Source: Comamonas testosteroni (GTDB taxonomy: Bacteria; Pseudomonadota; Gammaproteobacteria; Burkholderiales; Burkholderiaceae_C). From it: DNA of 55,578 bases. The DNA is taken from contig NZ_KZ984468.1 of assembly GCF_003569915.1 (NCBI RefSeq), positions 1 through 55,578 of the forward strand, written 5' to 3'. The notes beneath the pieces were generated by a model. That model had not been told where the DNA came from. It made no database searches and saw only the letters and a program-made list of their open reading frames with translations. Both the position numbers and the translations under genes were made by a program. Of the stretch, positions 26,374 through 35,402 are shown piece by piece. The stretch's first letter is position 1; the number at the start of each line of letters is the position of its first letter.

Positions 26374-26778
26374 TTAGCGGCGGTACGGATTGTTCGGGTT
26401 GCGGTCATGGCGGTTGGGTACGCCGTCACCATCACGATCCCAGCGGCTGGCGCGGTAATCCCAGCGGTTGCCATGCTGGCTCCAGACGGGCTGGCGGTAC
26501 ACATAGCCGGGGCGGGCCTGCACCCAGTGACCAGCGCGCCAGACATGGCGTTGGCCGCGAGGTTCCCAGTAACCAGGTGCCCAGACATAGCCGCGGCGCG
26601 GTGCGGGCACGGCTTCATAGCGGGCAGGGGGCGGTGCATTGAACTGCACATTCACATAGGCGCCCTGGCTGACACCGGTTCTGTGCATGGACTGAGCCTG
26701 AGCCGGTGCCGCAAAGCCGATCAGGGCCAGAGCGCTGGCGGCCAGTGCAGTTTGAACAGTGGTGCGGATTGTCAGCAT
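26374..26778 (-). CDS. YXWGXW-repeat secreted protein
   Basis: This 134-residue protein has a Sec signal peptide (MLTIRTTVQTALAASALALI, cleaved near AQAQ). It contains aromatic repeats of the YXWGXW type: YVWAPGYWEP, HVWRAGHWVQ and a YRQPVW segment. It ends in an Asp/Arg/Asn-rich tail (DRDGDGVPNRHDRNP) resembling a calcium-binding loop. Such proteins are small envelope proteins of unknown function, common in Burkholderiales. AAGGAGG precedes the ATG, and a strong terminator follows the gene. Confidence 0.85.
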   Translation of the reverse strand: MLTIRTTVQTALAASALALIGFAAPAQAQSMHRTGVSQGAYVNVQFNAPPPARYEAVPAPRRGYVWAPGYWEPRGQRHVWRAGHWVQARPGYVYRQPVWSQHGNRWDYRASRWDRDGDGVPNRHDRNPNNPYRR

Positions 26779-26925
26779 GAAAGCCTCCTTGGATAAGTGA
26801 GCGGGTTGCCTGTGCTGCTGTTCTCAGGCATCCCTTGGGCTCTATGTTCAGAGGCTTGCGTCAACCCGAGGTTGCCGCTGTGCGAAGTCTTGCAATCTTG
26901 TGTATCTGTTCGGTGAAGTATGTAT

Positions 26926-26967
26926 GCAAATGGCCTCTAGTCATTAATGCATATACGCCATTAGCTA
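26926..26967 (-). repeat. dispersed ~44-bp AT-rich repeat, copy 5
   Basis: On the minus strand the copy reads TGTAGCTAATGGCGTATATG and then GACTAGAGGCCATTTGC. It lies downstream of the XRE regulator gene. Confidence 0.7.
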
Positions 26968-26988
26968 CATATTTGGGAGTGAATGCGA

Positions 26989-27720
26989 TTAGCGGCGCAG
27001 TGCTGCAAACGCGGGCAGCTCCCATTTGCGCATGCCCAGCACCAGGGTGTAGCCCTCGATCTTGTTGAGTCCCAGGCGCTGATCCTGCAAGTGCTGCTGC
27101 GAAAAATCCTGACCGATGCGCTGAATGCGCTCCACAAAGCTGTTGGCCTGGTTGGGTGCGATGGAGCCGTGCACCAGCATCATGGTTTCGTCCTCATCGG
27201 CGAACTGGCCGCCAAAGTAGTCCAGCAGGGCGTTTTCGCGGAAGAAATCCATCACCGGGCCATTGGTCTGCCAGCGGAAGGTCTTGGCCAGGCGCAGCTT
27301 GTAGCGGTTGCCGGGGCGCAGCTCGATGATGCCGATGCGGTCCAGCTGGGCCAGATAGCCTATGCATTCGGTCTCGCTGATGCGGTAGGTGGCGACGATT
27401 TGCTCCAGCGTCCACAGGCTGAGCACGCAGATCGCCGTCAGCAGCAACTTGCGGTCCGTGACCACGGCGGTTTCCTGCTCGCGGCTGATTTGTTGCAGCA
27501 GCGGGCGGCTGTCGGCCACGCTGCGCGCCAGATCGGCAAAGTCCAGATGCAGGGCGCGGCAGATCTCGTCGATGCGCGACAGCGGCATATCGCCCTTGGC
27601 CAGCATGCGCTTGACGCTGGATTCCGCCATATCGATGGCCTTGGCCAGATCGGCATAGGTCATCTGCGCAGATTTGAGTTCCTTTTTGATGGCGGTGACA
27701 AGGTCGGCAGTCGTGCTCAT
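26989..27720 (-). CDS. XRE-family transcriptional regulator
   Basis: This 243-residue protein has an N-terminal Cro/CI-type helix-turn-helix at residues about 8-65 (MTYADLAKAIDMAESSVKRM), followed by a region of about 170 residues that I cannot assign. That C-terminal part contains WTLEQIVATYRISE, which reads like a second, winged-helix segment, and may sense a ligand. The start is set at 27720 (MSTTADL). It is divergent from the ceramidase-like gene with 112 bases between them, so it may control that gene and itself. Confidence 0.8.
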   Translation of the reverse strand: MSTTADLVTAIKKELKSAQMTYADLAKAIDMAESSVKRMLAKGDMPLSRIDEICRALHLDFADLARSVADSRPLLQQISREQETAVVTDRKLLLTAICVLSLWTLEQIVATYRISETECIGYLAQLDRIGIIELRPGNRYKLRLAKTFRWQTNGPVMDFFRENALLDYFGGQFADEDETMMLVHGSIAPNQANSFVERIQRIGQDFSQQHLQDQRLGLNKIEGYTLVLGMRKWELPAFAALRR

Positions 27721-27832
27721 GGTATCGGTCTGTAGTACTGACGGTGCAGCGATGTAGCGCAAGTGTAGAAGATTGATGCGATAGCCACAGTCGCTTTCCA
27801 TACTGCGCTGCAACAACCCAAGGAGCCGCGCC

Positions 27833-28636
27833 ATGCGCCTGACCACTTCGCCCTCTCATGCCGTGGAAATCACGACCCGCCAGTCCTCAGGCACGCTGGA
27901 GCAGCGCTTTGCGCTGTTTGGCGGCATGGCTCTGCTGCTCACGCTGGCGCTGGTTTTGCCCGGCATGGCGCAGCCGCCGCACTATCACGCGTTTGCCGAT
28001 CAGCGCGGCTGGGCAGGCTTGCCGCACGCGGCTGATGTGCTCAGCAATCTGGGCTTTGTACTGGGCGGCATCGCGGGGCTGCTGGCCCTGTGGCGTGCCG
28101 ATGTCTGCCGCGTCTGCGGCACGGCGCGCGCGCTGTGCGCCCTGTTTTTCATCGGCTTGCTGTGCACCAGCGTGGGGTCGAGCTTTTATCACTGGGCTCC
28201 GCACAACGCATCGCTGGTCTGGGACAGGCTGGGCATGAGCGTGGCTTTCGCAGGACTGCTGGGGCTGGCCGTGCAGACGCGCATTGACGACATCAGCGCC
28301 CGGGTGGCGACGGTGGTGATGCTGCTGGCAGCGCCGCTCAGCGTGCTGGTCTGGGCGCAGACCACCAATGTGCTGCCCTGGGTGCTGGTGCAAGGCGGCG
28401 GCATGCTGATCATTCTGTGGCTGACTTTTGTTGCGCCGCGCCGCAATGCGCTGCCGGTGGAGCTGGGCTGGGTCATGGGTATGTACGCTGTGGCCAAGCT
28501 GCTGGAGATGTCGGACAGCGATGTGTTTGATGTGACCGGCCACACCATCTCGGGCCACAGCTTCAAGCACTGGGTGGCTGCTGCTGCGGCCTTGCCCGTC
28601 ATCCGTGCCCTGCATCTGCGCCGCGAGAAGCAATGA
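27833..28636 (+). CDS. ceramidase-like (CREST superfamily) membrane protein
   Basis: This 267-residue protein has about seven hydrophobic segments. The conserved polar positions of the CREST/alkaline ceramidase superfamily are visible: HAADVLSNLGFVLGG (N in a membrane helix), SSFYHWAPHNASLVWDRLGM (Ser, His and Asp), and GHTISGHSFKHWVAA near the C-terminus (two His for a metal site). Such proteins are predicted metal-dependent lipid amide hydrolases. It is divergent from the XRE regulator. The substrate is unknown. Confidence 0.75.
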   Translation: MRLTTSPSHAVEITTRQSSGTLEQRFALFGGMALLLTLALVLPGMAQPPHYHAFADQRGWAGLPHAADVLSNLGFVLGGIAGLLALWRADVCRVCGTARALCALFFIGLLCTSVGSSFYHWAPHNASLVWDRLGMSVAFAGLLGLAVQTRIDDISARVATVVMLLAAPLSVLVWAQTTNVLPWVLVQGGGMLIILWLTFVAPRRNALPVELGWVMGMYAVAKLLEMSDSDVFDVTGHTISGHSFKHWVAAAAALPVIRALHLRREKQ

Positions 28637-28640
28637 TTTT

Positions 28641-28684
28641 CATAGCGCTTGGTGCAGCATCATCAAGCGCTTGAGGCATAAAAC
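28641..28684 (+). repeat. dispersed ~44-bp AT-rich repeat, copy 6
   Basis: The copy begins CATAGCGCTTGGTG and contains ATCAAGCGCTTGAGGC. It lies 4 bases after the ceramidase-like gene and is one of the more diverged copies. Confidence 0.6.
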
Positions 28685-28741
28685 CTACAAAGAATTCAGG
28701 ACAAATAGGCACAATGCCTGCAGCGCACCAGGGAGAGATTC

Positions 28742-30700
28742 ATGAACACCACGCCGACCGCCAGCCAGCCCGCTGCGGCTGACCCGCATGCCCACCCCAA
28801 CCAGTTTGCACTGCTGGGCCAGCGTCGCTTCGCCCCGTTTTTCTGGACGCAGTTTGCGGGCGCGGGTAACGACAATCTATTCAAGTTCGCCTTCACGGTG
28901 ATGGTGACCTACCAGCTCAGCGTCTCGTGGCTGCCGCCCGCCATGGCCGGGCTGGTGATTGGTGCCCTGTTCACGCTGCCTTATCTGCTGTTTTCGGCAA
29001 CCTCGGGCCAGCTCACCGACAAGTGGGACAAGACGCGCATGTTCCGTCTGGTCAAGAACCTCGAAATCGTGATCATGCTGATCGCCGCCTGGGGCTTTGT
29101 GCAGGCCCATGTGCCGGTGCTGCTGCTGTGTGTCTTTCTGATGGGGCTGCACTCCACGCTGTTTGGTCCCGTCAAGTTTGCCTATCTGCCCCAAGTACTC
29201 AATGAGCGCGAGCTCACGGGCGGCAACGGGATGGTGGAGATGGGCACTTTCGTTGCCATCTTGCTGGGCCAGGTCGCTGGCGGCTTGCTGATCGCGATTC
29301 CCGAGGTCGGTCACATGCAAGTGGCCGTGGCCTGCGTGGCAGTCGCCATCATTGGCCGGGTTTGCGCGCAGTTCATTCCGCATGCTCCGGCCACGGACCC
29401 CAACCTCGTCATCAACTGGAACCCCTTCACGGAGACCTGGCGCAACCTCAAGCTCGCGCATGAGCAGCCCGTGGTGTTTCGCTCGCTGCTGGGTATCAGC
29501 TGGATGTGGTTCTTCGGCGCGGTGTTTCTCTCGCAGTTCCCCAGCTTTGCCAAGGAGGTGCTGCATGGCGACGAGCATGTGGCATCGCTGCTGCTGGTGA
29601 TCTTCTCGGTCGGTATCGGCATCGGCTCACTGCTGTGCGAGGTGTTCAGCCGCCGTCAGGTCGAAATCGGTCTGGTGCCGCTGGGTGCCATTGGCATGAG
29701 CGTGTTTGCGATTGATCTGTTCTTTGCCACGCGTGCGCTGCCCGAGTCCGGGCTGATGGGCGTGAGCGCTTTTCTGGCCGAGCACAAGAACTGGCGCGTG
29801 ATGTTTGATCTGGGCATGCTGGCGCTGTCCGCAGGCATTTACAGCGTGCCCATGTATGCGCTGATTCAGCTGCGCAGCCAGCCCACGCACCGCGCTCGCA
29901 TCATCGCGGCCAACAATATTCTGAATGCGCTGTTCATGATTGCTTCTGCCGTGCTGGCTGGGGCTTTGCTGGCTGCGGGTTGCAGCATTCCGCAGGTGTT
30001 TTTGATTACCGGCATTGCCAACGCCATCGTGGCGCTGTACGTCTTTCTGCTGGTGCCTGAATATCTGCTGCGCTTTGTGGCCTGGATCATCACCCACTTT
30101 GTCTATCGCTTCAAAGTGCGTGGCTACGAGAACATTCCCAGCCAGGGCGCAGCTGTGCTGGTCTGCAACCATGTGAGCTTTGTCGATGCCATCTTGCTGA
30201 TGGCGGCCAGCCCGCGCCCGATTCATTTTGTGATGGACCACCGCATCTTCCAGACGCCGGTGCTGGGCTGGCTGTTCAAGCTGGCCAAGGCGATTCCCGT
30301 CGCGCCGCACAAGGAAGACCCTGCCACCTATGAAGCCGCGTTTGCACGCTCTGCCGAAGTGCTGCGCGAAGGCGATCTGCTGGCCATCTTTCCTGAAGGC
30401 GGCATCACCTTTGATGGCGAGCTGCAGCCCTTCAAGGGCGGCATCATGAAGATTCTGGACCACGCCAAGGAAGACGGTCTGGTGGACGTGCCCGTCATTC
30501 CCATGGCGCTGACCAATCTCTGGGGCTCCTACTTCAGCCGCATCGAAGTGCGCGGCGGCAAGAATGTAGCCATGGTCAAGCCGCTGCGCCGTGGCATCTT
30601 CAACCGCGTGGGGCTGGAAGTGGGCGAGCCCGTGTCTTCGACCGAGGTCACGCCCGCGCTACTGCAGCAGCGCGTGGCGGATTTGCTGCAAAAGAGCTGA
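28742..30700 (+). CDS. MFS transporter fused to PlsC-type acyltransferase
   Basis: This 652-residue protein has two parts. The N-terminal part (about 25-430) is a 12-helix major-facilitator domain related to LplT lysophospholipid flippases. The C-terminal part (about 440-640) is a glycerophospholipid acyltransferase with NHVSFVDAILL (the HX4D catalytic box) and FPEGGITFDGELQPFKGG (the third acyltransferase box). LplT and the Aas acyltransferase act together in lysophospholipid recycling in enterobacteria; this fusion would do both. Unlike E. coli Aas it lacks an acyl-ACP synthetase domain. The stop lies 4 bases from the stop of the convergent DUF3047 gene. Confidence 0.88.
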   Translation: MNTTPTASQPAAADPHAHPNQFALLGQRRFAPFFWTQFAGAGNDNLFKFAFTVMVTYQLSVSWLPPAMAGLVIGALFTLPYLLFSATSGQLTDKWDKTRMFRLVKNLEIVIMLIAAWGFVQAHVPVLLLCVFLMGLHSTLFGPVKFAYLPQVLNERELTGGNGMVEMGTFVAILLGQVAGGLLIAIPEVGHMQVAVACVAVAIIGRVCAQFIPHAPATDPNLVINWNPFTETWRNLKLAHEQPVVFRSLLGISWMWFFGAVFLSQFPSFAKEVLHGDEHVASLLLVIFSVGIGIGSLLCEVFSRRQVEIGLVPLGAIGMSVFAIDLFFATRALPESGLMGVSAFLAEHKNWRVMFDLGMLALSAGIYSVPMYALIQLRSQPTHRARIIAANNILNALFMIASAVLAGALLAAGCSIPQVFLITGIANAIVALYVFLLVPEYLLRFVAWIITHFVYRFKVRGYENIPSQGAAVLVCNHVSFVDAILLMAASPRPIHFVMDHRIFQTPVLGWLFKLAKAIPVAPHKEDPATYEAAFARSAEVLREGDLLAIFPEGGITFDGELQPFKGGIMKILDHAKEDGLVDVPVIPMALTNLWGSYFSRIEVRGGKNVAMVKPLRRGIFNRVGLEVGEPVSSTEVTPALLQQRVADLLQKS

Positions 30701-30703
30701 AGT

Positions 30704-31441
30704 TCAGGGCGTGAGTCGTATATCACCCATGTACGCCAGGCCGCTGCCATGGGTGTTGTCCGAGTCGGCAGACACAGTAATGCCTATCAGCATGGGCATG
30801 GCCTGAGATTCGTCGCCAAAGGTCTGTGCGTAGTCGGCAGCCAGATTGCGCTGCTCCGTCACCCATTGGCCCAGGTGCGCGCTGCCGCTTTGCAGCACGA
30901 TGTAGCGCATGCGGTGGGTAAACGCGTTGTGCTGTGTGCTGCCCACGGGCTGCTTGTTGTCCCAGACGTAGCACAGCGTCTGGGCGGGCATGTCCTCTCC
31001 GGTGCTGATCTTGCCCAGGCGCAGCTTGGTGCGCTCGCCAAAGCTCAGCTGCGACCGGTCAAAGTCAAACGATACGCACAGTTTGAGCGCGGAGTCGTCG
31101 CCGCTCTTGTTTCGGATGTCGGCTGTTTCGATCAGCCGGTCCACGCGCCAGCGCCACTGCAGCTGCGGGCTGGCAGAGGGCGTCTGGTGCAGGGGGTGAA
31201 CCAGATTGCCGTAGGCGTTCTGCGTGCTGACGCGCAGCACATGCTGGCCGTCCACATCGGCTACCTCGAACTCGGTGGCAGTCTTGTTGGGCAGCGTGGC
31301 AAAGCGCCAGGGTGCGGCCAGGGCTCCGGTTGGCATTTTTGAAAACGACAGCGTGATATCACCCTGAGCCCGGCTGCTGCCGGATGCCAGAGTCAGCGCT
31401 GCCATGACGGCCAGGGCTGCACGTCGAGGGAATGTCCGCAT
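30704..31441 (-). CDS. DUF3047 family exported protein
   Basis: This 245-residue protein starts MRTFPRRAALAVMAALTLAS with a Sec signal peptide (cleaved near SSRAQ). The mature part has the DUF3047 blocks LQWRWRVDRL, KLCVSFDFDR, LCYVWDN and YIVLQSG. The function is unknown; the fold is probably beta-rich. The start at 31441 is chosen because the signal peptide begins there. Convergent with the MFS-acyltransferase gene. Confidence 0.8.
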   Translation of the reverse strand: MRTFPRRAALAVMAALTLASGSSRAQGDITLSFSKMPTGALAAPWRFATLPNKTATEFEVADVDGQHVLRVSTQNAYGNLVHPLHQTPSASPQLQWRWRVDRLIETADIRNKSGDDSALKLCVSFDFDRSQLSFGERTKLRLGKISTGEDMPAQTLCYVWDNKQPVGSTQHNAFTHRMRYIVLQSGSAHLGQWVTEQRNLAADYAQTFGDESQAMPMLIGITVSADSDNTHGSGLAYMGDIRLTP

Positions 31442-31656
31442 GTTGTGCCTCGTGATTGTTGAGTGTTGTGGGCGCAAGAACAGGGCAAGATATCGCTGCA
31501 GCAACAGCGGCAGAAAAGTATCAAATAGAGATACCGTAGGCGCTGCAACGCGCTCATTTTGACAAATCGGCATTGGCCGCGTTGCAGCAGGGCAGATGAT
31601 TCATCCGTCGCAGCAATCTGGCGGCGGCGAAATTCAAAAATGACCGGGAGCTATCT

Positions 31657-32121
31657 GTGATCAACGCCATGTCTTTCATCCGTCCTCTTCGCAACAGCCT
31701 GTGTGCCCTGGGCGCGGCCTGTGCTTTGCTGGGCGGCGGTGCAGCCCATGCCAACAGCGAGGCTTCGCTGGTGCTCTCGGCTTTGCCTGTGGCGTCGGTG
31801 GTGGCGGCAGCTTCTGGCGGCGCATCGGAGGATGTTGTGGCTGTACCCCTGTTTCTTTCTCTGGCGGGCGCCGTGATCGTGGTCGAGTCGGTGGAGTCCA
31901 CCGCCAAGGGCGTGACCTATGTGCTCAAGAATGTGGCCGATGGCGCTTCTGCCGTCGTCAAGGTGTCGGGTCAGGCCGCTGGCGCGCTGTCGGTGGGCGT
32001 GGGCACGGTGGTGCAGACCAGCGTGACGGGCGCAGGCGTGATCCTGTCCGCCGCAGGCAAGGTGCTGGCCTTTATCCCCAATGAAATCGGCAAGTCGCTG
32101 ATGCACAACGAGCGCTTGTAA
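31657..32121 (+). CDS. hypothetical exported Ala/Val-rich protein
   Basis: I do not recognise this 154-residue protein. It has a signal peptide (MSFIRPLRNSLCALGAACAL, cleaved near AHAN) and a mature part of alternating Val/Ala/Ser segments with several hydrophobic stretches, suggesting membrane association. A GTG at 31657 with GGGAG 7 bases upstream is the likely start; an ATG at 31669 is the alternative. It is followed 28 bases later by a DUF2145 gene, probably in one operon. Confidence 0.65.
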   Translation: MINAMSFIRPLRNSLCALGAACALLGGGAAHANSEASLVLSALPVASVVAAASGGASEDVVAVPLFLSLAGAVIVVESVESTAKGVTYVLKNVADGASAVVKVSGQAAGALSVGVGTVVQTSVTGAGVILSAAGKVLAFIPNEIGKSLMHNERL

Positions 32122-32149
32122 AACAACAAATCTTCAAGAGAGACCGAGC

Positions 32150-33004
32150 ATGCAGAATCCCATTCCCACTGTGCACGCCATGGCCCCCGTGCAGCGCATC
32201 AGCGCCCCCATCCCCAACGCCCTGGTGCTGGCGCTGGGCGCGGCCTTGATTGCCTGGGCGGGATCGGCCCACGCTGGCCGCAGTTGTGAAAACAAGCCGC
32301 TGACCGCTGAGGTGATGGCCAAGGGCTTGAACCTGGCCGTGCGCACATCCAAGGCGCTGGATTCTGAGTTTCAGAAGAACGGCACGCAGGTCGTGCTGCT
32401 GGCGCGTCAAGGCACGGACCTGAGCAAATATGACCTCAAGTACTCCCACTACGGCTGGGCCTATAAGACGCCTGAAGGCCCTTGGCGTGTGGCCCACAAG
32501 CTCAATGAGTGCGGCACGGCAGGTGGTCATATCTACCGTCAGGGGCTGGGAGAGTTCTTTCTCGATGATATGTGGCGTTTTGATGCCATCTATCAGGTTC
32601 CCACGCCCGCTGTGCAGCAGGCGTTGCTGAAGTTCTTGACGGCGCCTTCGGTGCTGCGACTGCAAAACGAGCCCTACAGCATGGTCAGCTATGCCTGGGG
32701 GCAGAAGTACCAGCAGTCCAACCAGTGGGCGACGGAGACGCTGGCTGCGGCCATGGACCCTGCGGCTATTCAGAACCGGGTGCAGGCCCAGGCCTGGCTG
32801 CAGGCCAAGGGCTACGAGCCCAGCGCACTCATCATTCGCGCGATCTCCCGTCTTGGCGGGCGTATGACGGCCGCGAACATCGCGTTTGACGACCACCCCA
32901 ATGACAAGCGCTATGCCAGTCGCATCGAGACGGTGACGGTGGACTCGGTCACGCAGTGGCTGGAGCGCAGCCAGATGGCGTCTTCGGTGCGCGCAGTGCA
33001 GTGA
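32150..33004 (+). CDS. DUF2145 family exported protein
   Basis: This 284-residue protein has an N-terminal hydrophobic segment ending in AHAGRSCEN, probably a signal peptide. It contains DUF2145 blocks: YSHYGWAYKTPEGPWRV, HKLNECGT, SYAWGQKYQQSNQW and a TAANIAFDDHP motif. The family is uncharacterised; conserved His and Asn residues (YSHYGW, LNECGT) suggest a hydrolase or peptidase-like fold, but this is a guess. AAGAGAGACC precedes the ATG. Confidence 0.8.
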   Translation: MQNPIPTVHAMAPVQRISAPIPNALVLALGAALIAWAGSAHAGRSCENKPLTAEVMAKGLNLAVRTSKALDSEFQKNGTQVVLLARQGTDLSKYDLKYSHYGWAYKTPEGPWRVAHKLNECGTAGGHIYRQGLGEFFLDDMWRFDAIYQVPTPAVQQALLKFLTAPSVLRLQNEPYSMVSYAWGQKYQQSNQWATETLAAAMDPAAIQNRVQAQAWLQAKGYEPSALIIRAISRLGGRMTAANIAFDDHPNDKRYASRIETVTVDSVTQWLERSQMASSVRAVQ

Positions 33005-33009
33005 ATTTG

Positions 33010-33057
33010 AATAAAAACAGGCTCTAGTCCATCAATCAATTGGACATGATGCTATTG
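33010..33057 (-). repeat. dispersed ~44-bp AT-rich repeat, copy 7
   Basis: On the minus strand the copy reads AATAGCATCATGTCC and later GGACTAGAGCCTGTTTTTAT. It lies 5 bases after the DUF2145 stop codon. Confidence 0.7.
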
Positions 33058-33075
33058 ATTCAGGAGTGATTGGCC

Positions 33076-34185
33076 ATGAGTAAATCCTTGCGCCTGCCCG
33101 AAAAATGGTTCCGCCGAGGTCTATGGCTGGTGGCGGCGGCCTTTGCGTTCTTCCTCATTGGCCTGGGCAGTCTGGTGGTCGGCAATCTGCCGCAGCCCAA
33201 TACCTCGCTGGAGATTGAACAGTTCATCCCCGAGGCCGATGTCCTGCGTGTCAAGGCAACCATCGACAAGGCCCAGACTCTGGCCAGCCAGACTGGCAGG
33301 GCGCGCGACAAGGCACAGCTCAAATACGACGCCGAGCGTGCTCGCTACCAGTCGGCGCGAGATACCTTCGAGAACTGGGTCTCTACACGCCGCGCGACTG
33401 AGCGGCCCGAGCAGGACTCGGAGCTGATCAACCGCACCAAGGCGCTGGACGATATCAAGCAGGCCGAGAACAAGGCCCGCCAAGAGCTGGAAAAGCAGGA
33501 GCAGACTCATCTGGAAGCCTCACAGGCTGTCTCGAATGCAGAGGTCGAGATGAGCCAGCTGCGCGACGCGGCATACCCGGACTTCCAGGCAGCCGTGCGT
33601 GCCAGCGAACTGCGTGTCTTCCTCTTCCGTCTGGCAATCACACTGCCGCTGCTGGTGATTGCGGGCTGGTTGTTTGCCAAGCAGCGCAAGAGCACCTGGT
33701 GGCCGTTTGTCTGGGGCTTTATCTTCTTTGCCCTGTTTGCCTTTTTTGTCGAGCTGGTGCCCTATCTGCCCGACTACGGCGGTTATGTGCGCTACATCGT
33801 GGGCATTGTGGTCACGGTACTGCTGGGGCGCTACGCCATCATTGCGCTCAACCGCTACCTGGAAAAGCAAAAGCTGCAGGAAGCCTTGCCCGAGGAGCAG
33901 CGCCGCGAAGAGCTGAGCTACGACGTGGCGCTGGAGCGCCTCTCAAAAAGCGTGTGTCCGGGCTGTGAGCGCCCCGTGGACCTGAAGAACACCGAGATCG
34001 ACTTCTGCCCCCACTGCGGCATTGGACTGTTCGACCATTGCGGCCACTGCAGCACACGCAAGAGCGCTTTCTCCCGTTTCTGCCATGCCTGTGGTACGCC
34101 TGCTGGCAAGCTGCTGCCCAAACTGGAGGGGAGCCTGGGGACGCAAGGTGGACAACCCGCCACACCGGGCGCATCCGCAAGCTGA
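33076..34185 (+). CDS. membrane protein with coiled coil and two zinc ribbons
   Basis: This 369-residue protein begins with a transmembrane helix (residues about 15-38). A charged coiled-coil segment (about 60-170) precedes three more hydrophobic helices (about 180-265). Near the C-terminus are two zinc-ribbon units: CPGCERPV with CPHCG, and CGHCSTRK with CHACG. The layout suggests a periplasmic coiled coil and cytoplasmic zinc ribbons, perhaps for protein contacts. The start is set at the ATG at 33076 because CAGGAG lies 9 bases upstream. Function unknown. Confidence 0.75.
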   Translation: MSKSLRLPEKWFRRGLWLVAAAFAFFLIGLGSLVVGNLPQPNTSLEIEQFIPEADVLRVKATIDKAQTLASQTGRARDKAQLKYDAERARYQSARDTFENWVSTRRATERPEQDSELINRTKALDDIKQAENKARQELEKQEQTHLEASQAVSNAEVEMSQLRDAAYPDFQAAVRASELRVFLFRLAITLPLLVIAGWLFAKQRKSTWWPFVWGFIFFALFAFFVELVPYLPDYGGYVRYIVGIVVTVLLGRYAIIALNRYLEKQKLQEALPEEQRREELSYDVALERLSKSVCPGCERPVDLKNTEIDFCPHCGIGLFDHCGHCSTRKSAFSRFCHACGTPAGKLLPKLEGSLGTQGGQPATPGASAS

Positions 34186-34226
34186 GACAATGCCCAGACC
34201 CTGAAGCTCCTGTAACTGCAGCCACC

Positions 34227-35399
34227 ATGACAGAACCAACCAGCCAGCAGAACAACGTTGCCCAGCCTGCCGCAGCGCGCAAGCAGGTCTGGGTGCACCT
34301 GGTGCCCTGGCTGGTGATGCTGTTCTTTGGCTTGCTGGTGGCGGGCGCAGCCATCAGCGGGCTTTTGTGGAATCCGCAAAGCCTTGGAGCGTGGCTCGTG
34401 GGCTGGGCCGTGGCCTCTGCGGCCTGGCTGGTTTTGTCCAAAGTCTGGAAGCAGAGCTGGCCTCTGGTGGGCTATGGCGTGGTCACCTGCTTTGCCGCGC
34501 TGGCCCTCTTCTGGGCACGGCCAGGTTTTGCCTCGCTGGCGCTGTTTTTGTGGTTGTCTGCGGGGGCCATGTTTCTCTGGGGCTGCGCAGATCAGCCCAA
34601 AATTCAGGCTTTGGGCGTGGGGCTGGCGCTGGTCAATGCGGCGGCGGCCGTGCTAATGGCTGCGGTACTTGCGTGGCCGCAGTCTCAGGCACCTGCTGAA
34701 CTCATTCAGGCCGCAGCGGCCGTGATGGCGCTGGCTTGCCATGCCGGTCTGGCTGCGCTTGCCCTGTGGCATCAGCAGCAACAGGCCCGGCAAAGCATTT
34801 TCAGGCTGGAGCAGCGCTGCGAGTCACTGGCGCAGGAAGTTCACAGCCAGCGTCAGTTCCAGAAAGCAGGCGCGCAAAACGATGTGCTGACGGGAGTGGA
34901 GAGCTTGCCGCGCATCATGGACTTCATCAACCAGCTGCGCGAGCGCAATGCCCGCAAGGTGGAAACCTTCTGCGTTGCCCTGGTGGAGATCGACCCCTGG
35001 GAAGCGCGCGAGCCGCAGGCGGTGGGCGGCAAAGGGCCGTCGCTGCAGCAGAAGGTGCAGATCATGCTCAGCGGCCTGCTAGGCTCGCAGATTCGTACCG
35101 TGGACCGTCTGGGGCGCCACAAGGGCGAGTCCTTTTTGCTGGTGCTGCCAGATACCAACTCCACGCAGGCCATCTGGGTGCTGCACCGCATCCGCGAAAG
35201 CATGCGTTTTGGACAGTGGGGCGAGATCAAGGCGCTGGTGCAGGGCCCCAGCAATCTGCCCACGCTGACGATTGCAGTGGCCGAATACCTGCCGCGCGAA
35301 ACCGCCGAGCAATTGCTGGCCCGGGCATCGATGGCACTGCAGCACGGCCACGACACAGGCCATGACAAGATCGTGATCGCGGAAGATCTGAATTTCTGA
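34227..35399 (+). CDS. membrane protein with degenerate GGDEF domain
   Basis: This 390-residue protein has about six hydrophobic helices (residues about 20-185) and a short coiled coil (about 187-220). A GGDEF-fold domain begins at NDVLTGVESLPRIMDFIN. At the active-site loop it reads DRLGRHKGESFLLVLP, so the GG(D/E)EF signature is replaced by KGESF and diguanylate cyclase activity is unlikely. It may bind GTP or c-di-GMP, or regulate a partner. It is convergent with an intact diguanylate cyclase gene, only 3 bases separating the two ends. Confidence 0.8.
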   Translation: MTEPTSQQNNVAQPAAARKQVWVHLVPWLVMLFFGLLVAGAAISGLLWNPQSLGAWLVGWAVASAAWLVLSKVWKQSWPLVGYGVVTCFAALALFWARPGFASLALFLWLSAGAMFLWGCADQPKIQALGVGLALVNAAAAVLMAAVLAWPQSQAPAELIQAAAAVMALACHAGLAALALWHQQQQARQSIFRLEQRCESLAQEVHSQRQFQKAGAQNDVLTGVESLPRIMDFINQLRERNARKVETFCVALVEIDPWEAREPQAVGGKGPSLQQKVQIMLSGLLGSQIRTVDRLGRHKGESFLLVLPDTNSTQAIWVLHRIRESMRFGQWGEIKALVQGPSNLPTLTIAVAEYLPRETAEQLLARASMALQHGHDTGHDKIVIAEDLNF

Positions 35400-35402
35400 G
35401 AC

